Source of the DNA: Filomicrobium sp.
Lineage (GTDB): Bacteria; Pseudomonadota; Alphaproteobacteria; Rhizobiales; Hyphomicrobiaceae
Direction: 5' to 3'
NCBI GenBank assembly: GCA_021775655.1
Contig: JAJFHK010000136.1
Span: 1-8,017 of the forward strand
DNA length: 8,017 nucleotides
Of the stretch, positions 6,744 through 8,017 are shown piece after piece; position 1 is the stretch's first letter, and every line of letters starts with the position of its first letter. The position numbers and the translations under genes were made by a program. The notes beneath the pieces are model-generated. The model saw only the letters and a program-made list of their open reading frames with translations. It was not told where the DNA came from and did not search any database.

Positions 6744-8017
6744 ACGCTCCGATTCGAAACTCTGAGACGGCCAAATCTGCGCCAGTCGAAAAGCAATCAA
6801 GTGCCAACCAGCTGCGGTTTGTGCATCTACGTGTGCACTCGGCCTATTCGTTGCTGGAAGGAGCCTTGCCGATACCGCGACTTGCGGGCCTTGCCGAAGA
6901 ACATGGCGCTCCGGCGATGGCACTGACGGACACCAACAATCTGTTCGGCGCGCTGGAGTTTTCGGAGAAGCTCGCCAAGGCCGGTGTACAGCCGATTATT
7001 GGAGTGACGCTTGCGGTCGACTTCGAAGGCGACGGCCAGGCTGATCCATTGGCAGTCGCTCACCAACCTCGAGTGGGAGAGAGTGAGCATCGACGGCAGT
7101 CGCGGGACGGATTTGTCGCGCTGCTGGCAGCCTCGGAGGCTGGTTACCAAAACTTGAAGAAAAGCGTCAGAGCGGCCCACCTAACCGTTGACGATGGAGA
7201 GCCGCCGCACGCGACGATATCTCGGTTGGAAGCGCACCCTGAAGGATTGATTGCGCTGACCGGGGGACCTGATGGGCCGATCGACCGGGTGATTGGTGAT
7301 GCGCGCGTGCCCGTGGCCCAAGCACGCCTGGAGCGGTTACAGGCCGCCTACGGCGATAGGCTTTACGTCGAGATACAAAGGCACGGAGCAGAAAGCGAGC
7401 GTGAGGTTGAACCTCAACTGATCGATCTCGCATATCGGCTAAAGCTACCGCTGGTCGCGACCAACGAAGTCTTCTTTCCTGCTTCGTCCGATTATGAGGC
7501 GCATGATGCGCTGATCTGTATCGCGGAAGGGCGTTATGTCGTCGAGGATAATCGGCGACGGATGACCAAGCAGCATTACTTCAAGTCGGCAGATGAAATG
7601 GCGGAGCTGTTTGCTGACTTGCCGGAAGCGCTTGCGAACACGGTCGAGATTGCGCGTCGTTGTCATTACCGGCCCGTAGGACGCAGCCCGATCCTTCCGC
7701 GATTCGTTAAGAGCCTTGATGGCAAGAGCGACGAAGACCTGATTGCAGAAGAGGCTGGAGAACTAAAGCGGCAGGCCGAAGAAGGACTGACGCGGCGGCT
7801 CGAAGCGCACGGTGCGGCTGAGGGATTTACAAAAGAGGATTACGAAAAGCGGTTGGCCTATGAAGTCGAGATCATCACCTCGATGAAGTTTCCCGGCTAC
7901 TTCTTGATTGTTGCTGACTTCATCAAATGGTCGAAGGCGCAAGGCATTCCTGTTGGACCCGGCCGTGGGTCGGGTGCGGGTTCGCTCGTTGCCTATGCTC
8001 TCACGATCACCGATCTT
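6740..8017 (+). CDS. dnaE: DNA polymerase III subunit alpha, N-terminal part (truncated by window end)
   Basis: 426 codons are visible with no stop before the right edge. DnaE is the replicative polymerase subunit of the DNA polymerase III holoenzyme. The PHP domain opens with [18 protein letters not shown] (27-44) and continues with [14 protein letters not shown] (61-74) and QPIIGVT (84-90). [20 protein letters not shown] (242-261) is a family signature. The palm begins near [16 protein letters not shown] (384-399) and [18 protein letters not shown] (404-421). The window stops just before the region expected to hold the catalytic aspartates. The PHP metal-ligand positions are degenerate (HLRVH, and TDTNN where active PHP domains have TDHGN), as in E. 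coli, which implies proofreading by a separate DnaQ. An in-frame TAA lies four codons upstream of ATG 6740, and it is the only reasonable start. No translesion-type DnaE2 features are apparent, but the palm and C-terminus are missing. Confidence 0.95.
   Translation, partial: MNAPIRNSETAKSAPVEKQSSANQLRFVHLRVHSAYSLLEGALPIPRLAGLAEEHGAPAMALTDTNNLFGALEFSEKLAKAGVQPIIGVTLAVDFEGDGQADPLAVAHQPRVGESEHRRQSRDGFVALLAASEAGYQNLKKSVRAAHLTVDDGEPPHATISRLEAHPEGLIALTGGPDGPIDRVIGDARVPVAQARLERLQAAYGDRLYVEIQRHGAESEREVEPQLIDLAYRLKLPLVATNEVFFPASSDYEAHDALICIAEGRYVVEDNRRRMTKQHYFKSADEMAELFADLPEALANTVEIARRCHYRPVGRSPILPRFVKSLDGKSDEDLIAEEAGELKRQAEEGLTRRLEAHGAAEGFTKEDYEKRLAYEVEIITSMKFPGYFLIVADFIKWSKAQGIPVGPGRGSGAGSLVAYALTITDL

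Overview
The window reads as ordinary chromosomal DNA of an alphaproteobacterium, most likely in the Hyphomicrobiales (Rhizobiales). The evidence is protein style: a short alpha-type prolyl-tRNA synthetase of 448 residues without an editing insert, a single LolC/E-type permease followed by LolD, and a replicative DnaE1 downstream. I recall proS-lolC-lolD-dnaE as a typical order in the Bradyrhizobium/Rhodopseudomonas/Nitrobacter neighbourhood. GC is moderate, and I cannot name a genus from sequence alone.

Layout. At the left edge (2-136, +) is the C-terminal tail of a rhomboid-type membrane protein whose expected catalytic His is Gln. Next is a HemG-like flavodoxin (266-802, +), convergent with a class II aldolase/FucA-like gene (827-1645, -) that carries a histone-H1-like basic N-terminal tail. 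A 516-bp gap (1646-2161) follows. It holds the best unexplained signal in the window: a good sigma70-like promoter and a strong intrinsic terminator, both on the minus strand, enclosing a candidate transcript of about 180 nt. That transcript contains three AAGAGCC repeats and a broken small reading frame that runs into the terminator hairpin.

proS (2162-3508), lolC/E (3581-4879) and lolD (4876-5592) follow on the plus strand. lolC/E and lolD overlap by ATGA and make one lipoprotein-sorting ABC transporter. A membrane-anchored alpha/beta hydrolase (5682-6602, -) is convergent with lolD and divergent from dnaE (6740 to the window end, +). The DnaE fragment covers the PHP domain and reaches the start of the polymerase palm.

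The proS-lolC-lolD-dnaE core is housekeeping: translation, outer-membrane lipoprotein export and replication. The left part and the hydrolase look like accessory single genes. I see no mobile element, CRISPR array, tRNA or rRNA, and no multi-gene undescribed system. The items most worth a second look are the minus-strand transcript near 1715-1933, the Lys/Arg-rich tail on the aldolase and the His-to-Gln change in the rhomboid tail.
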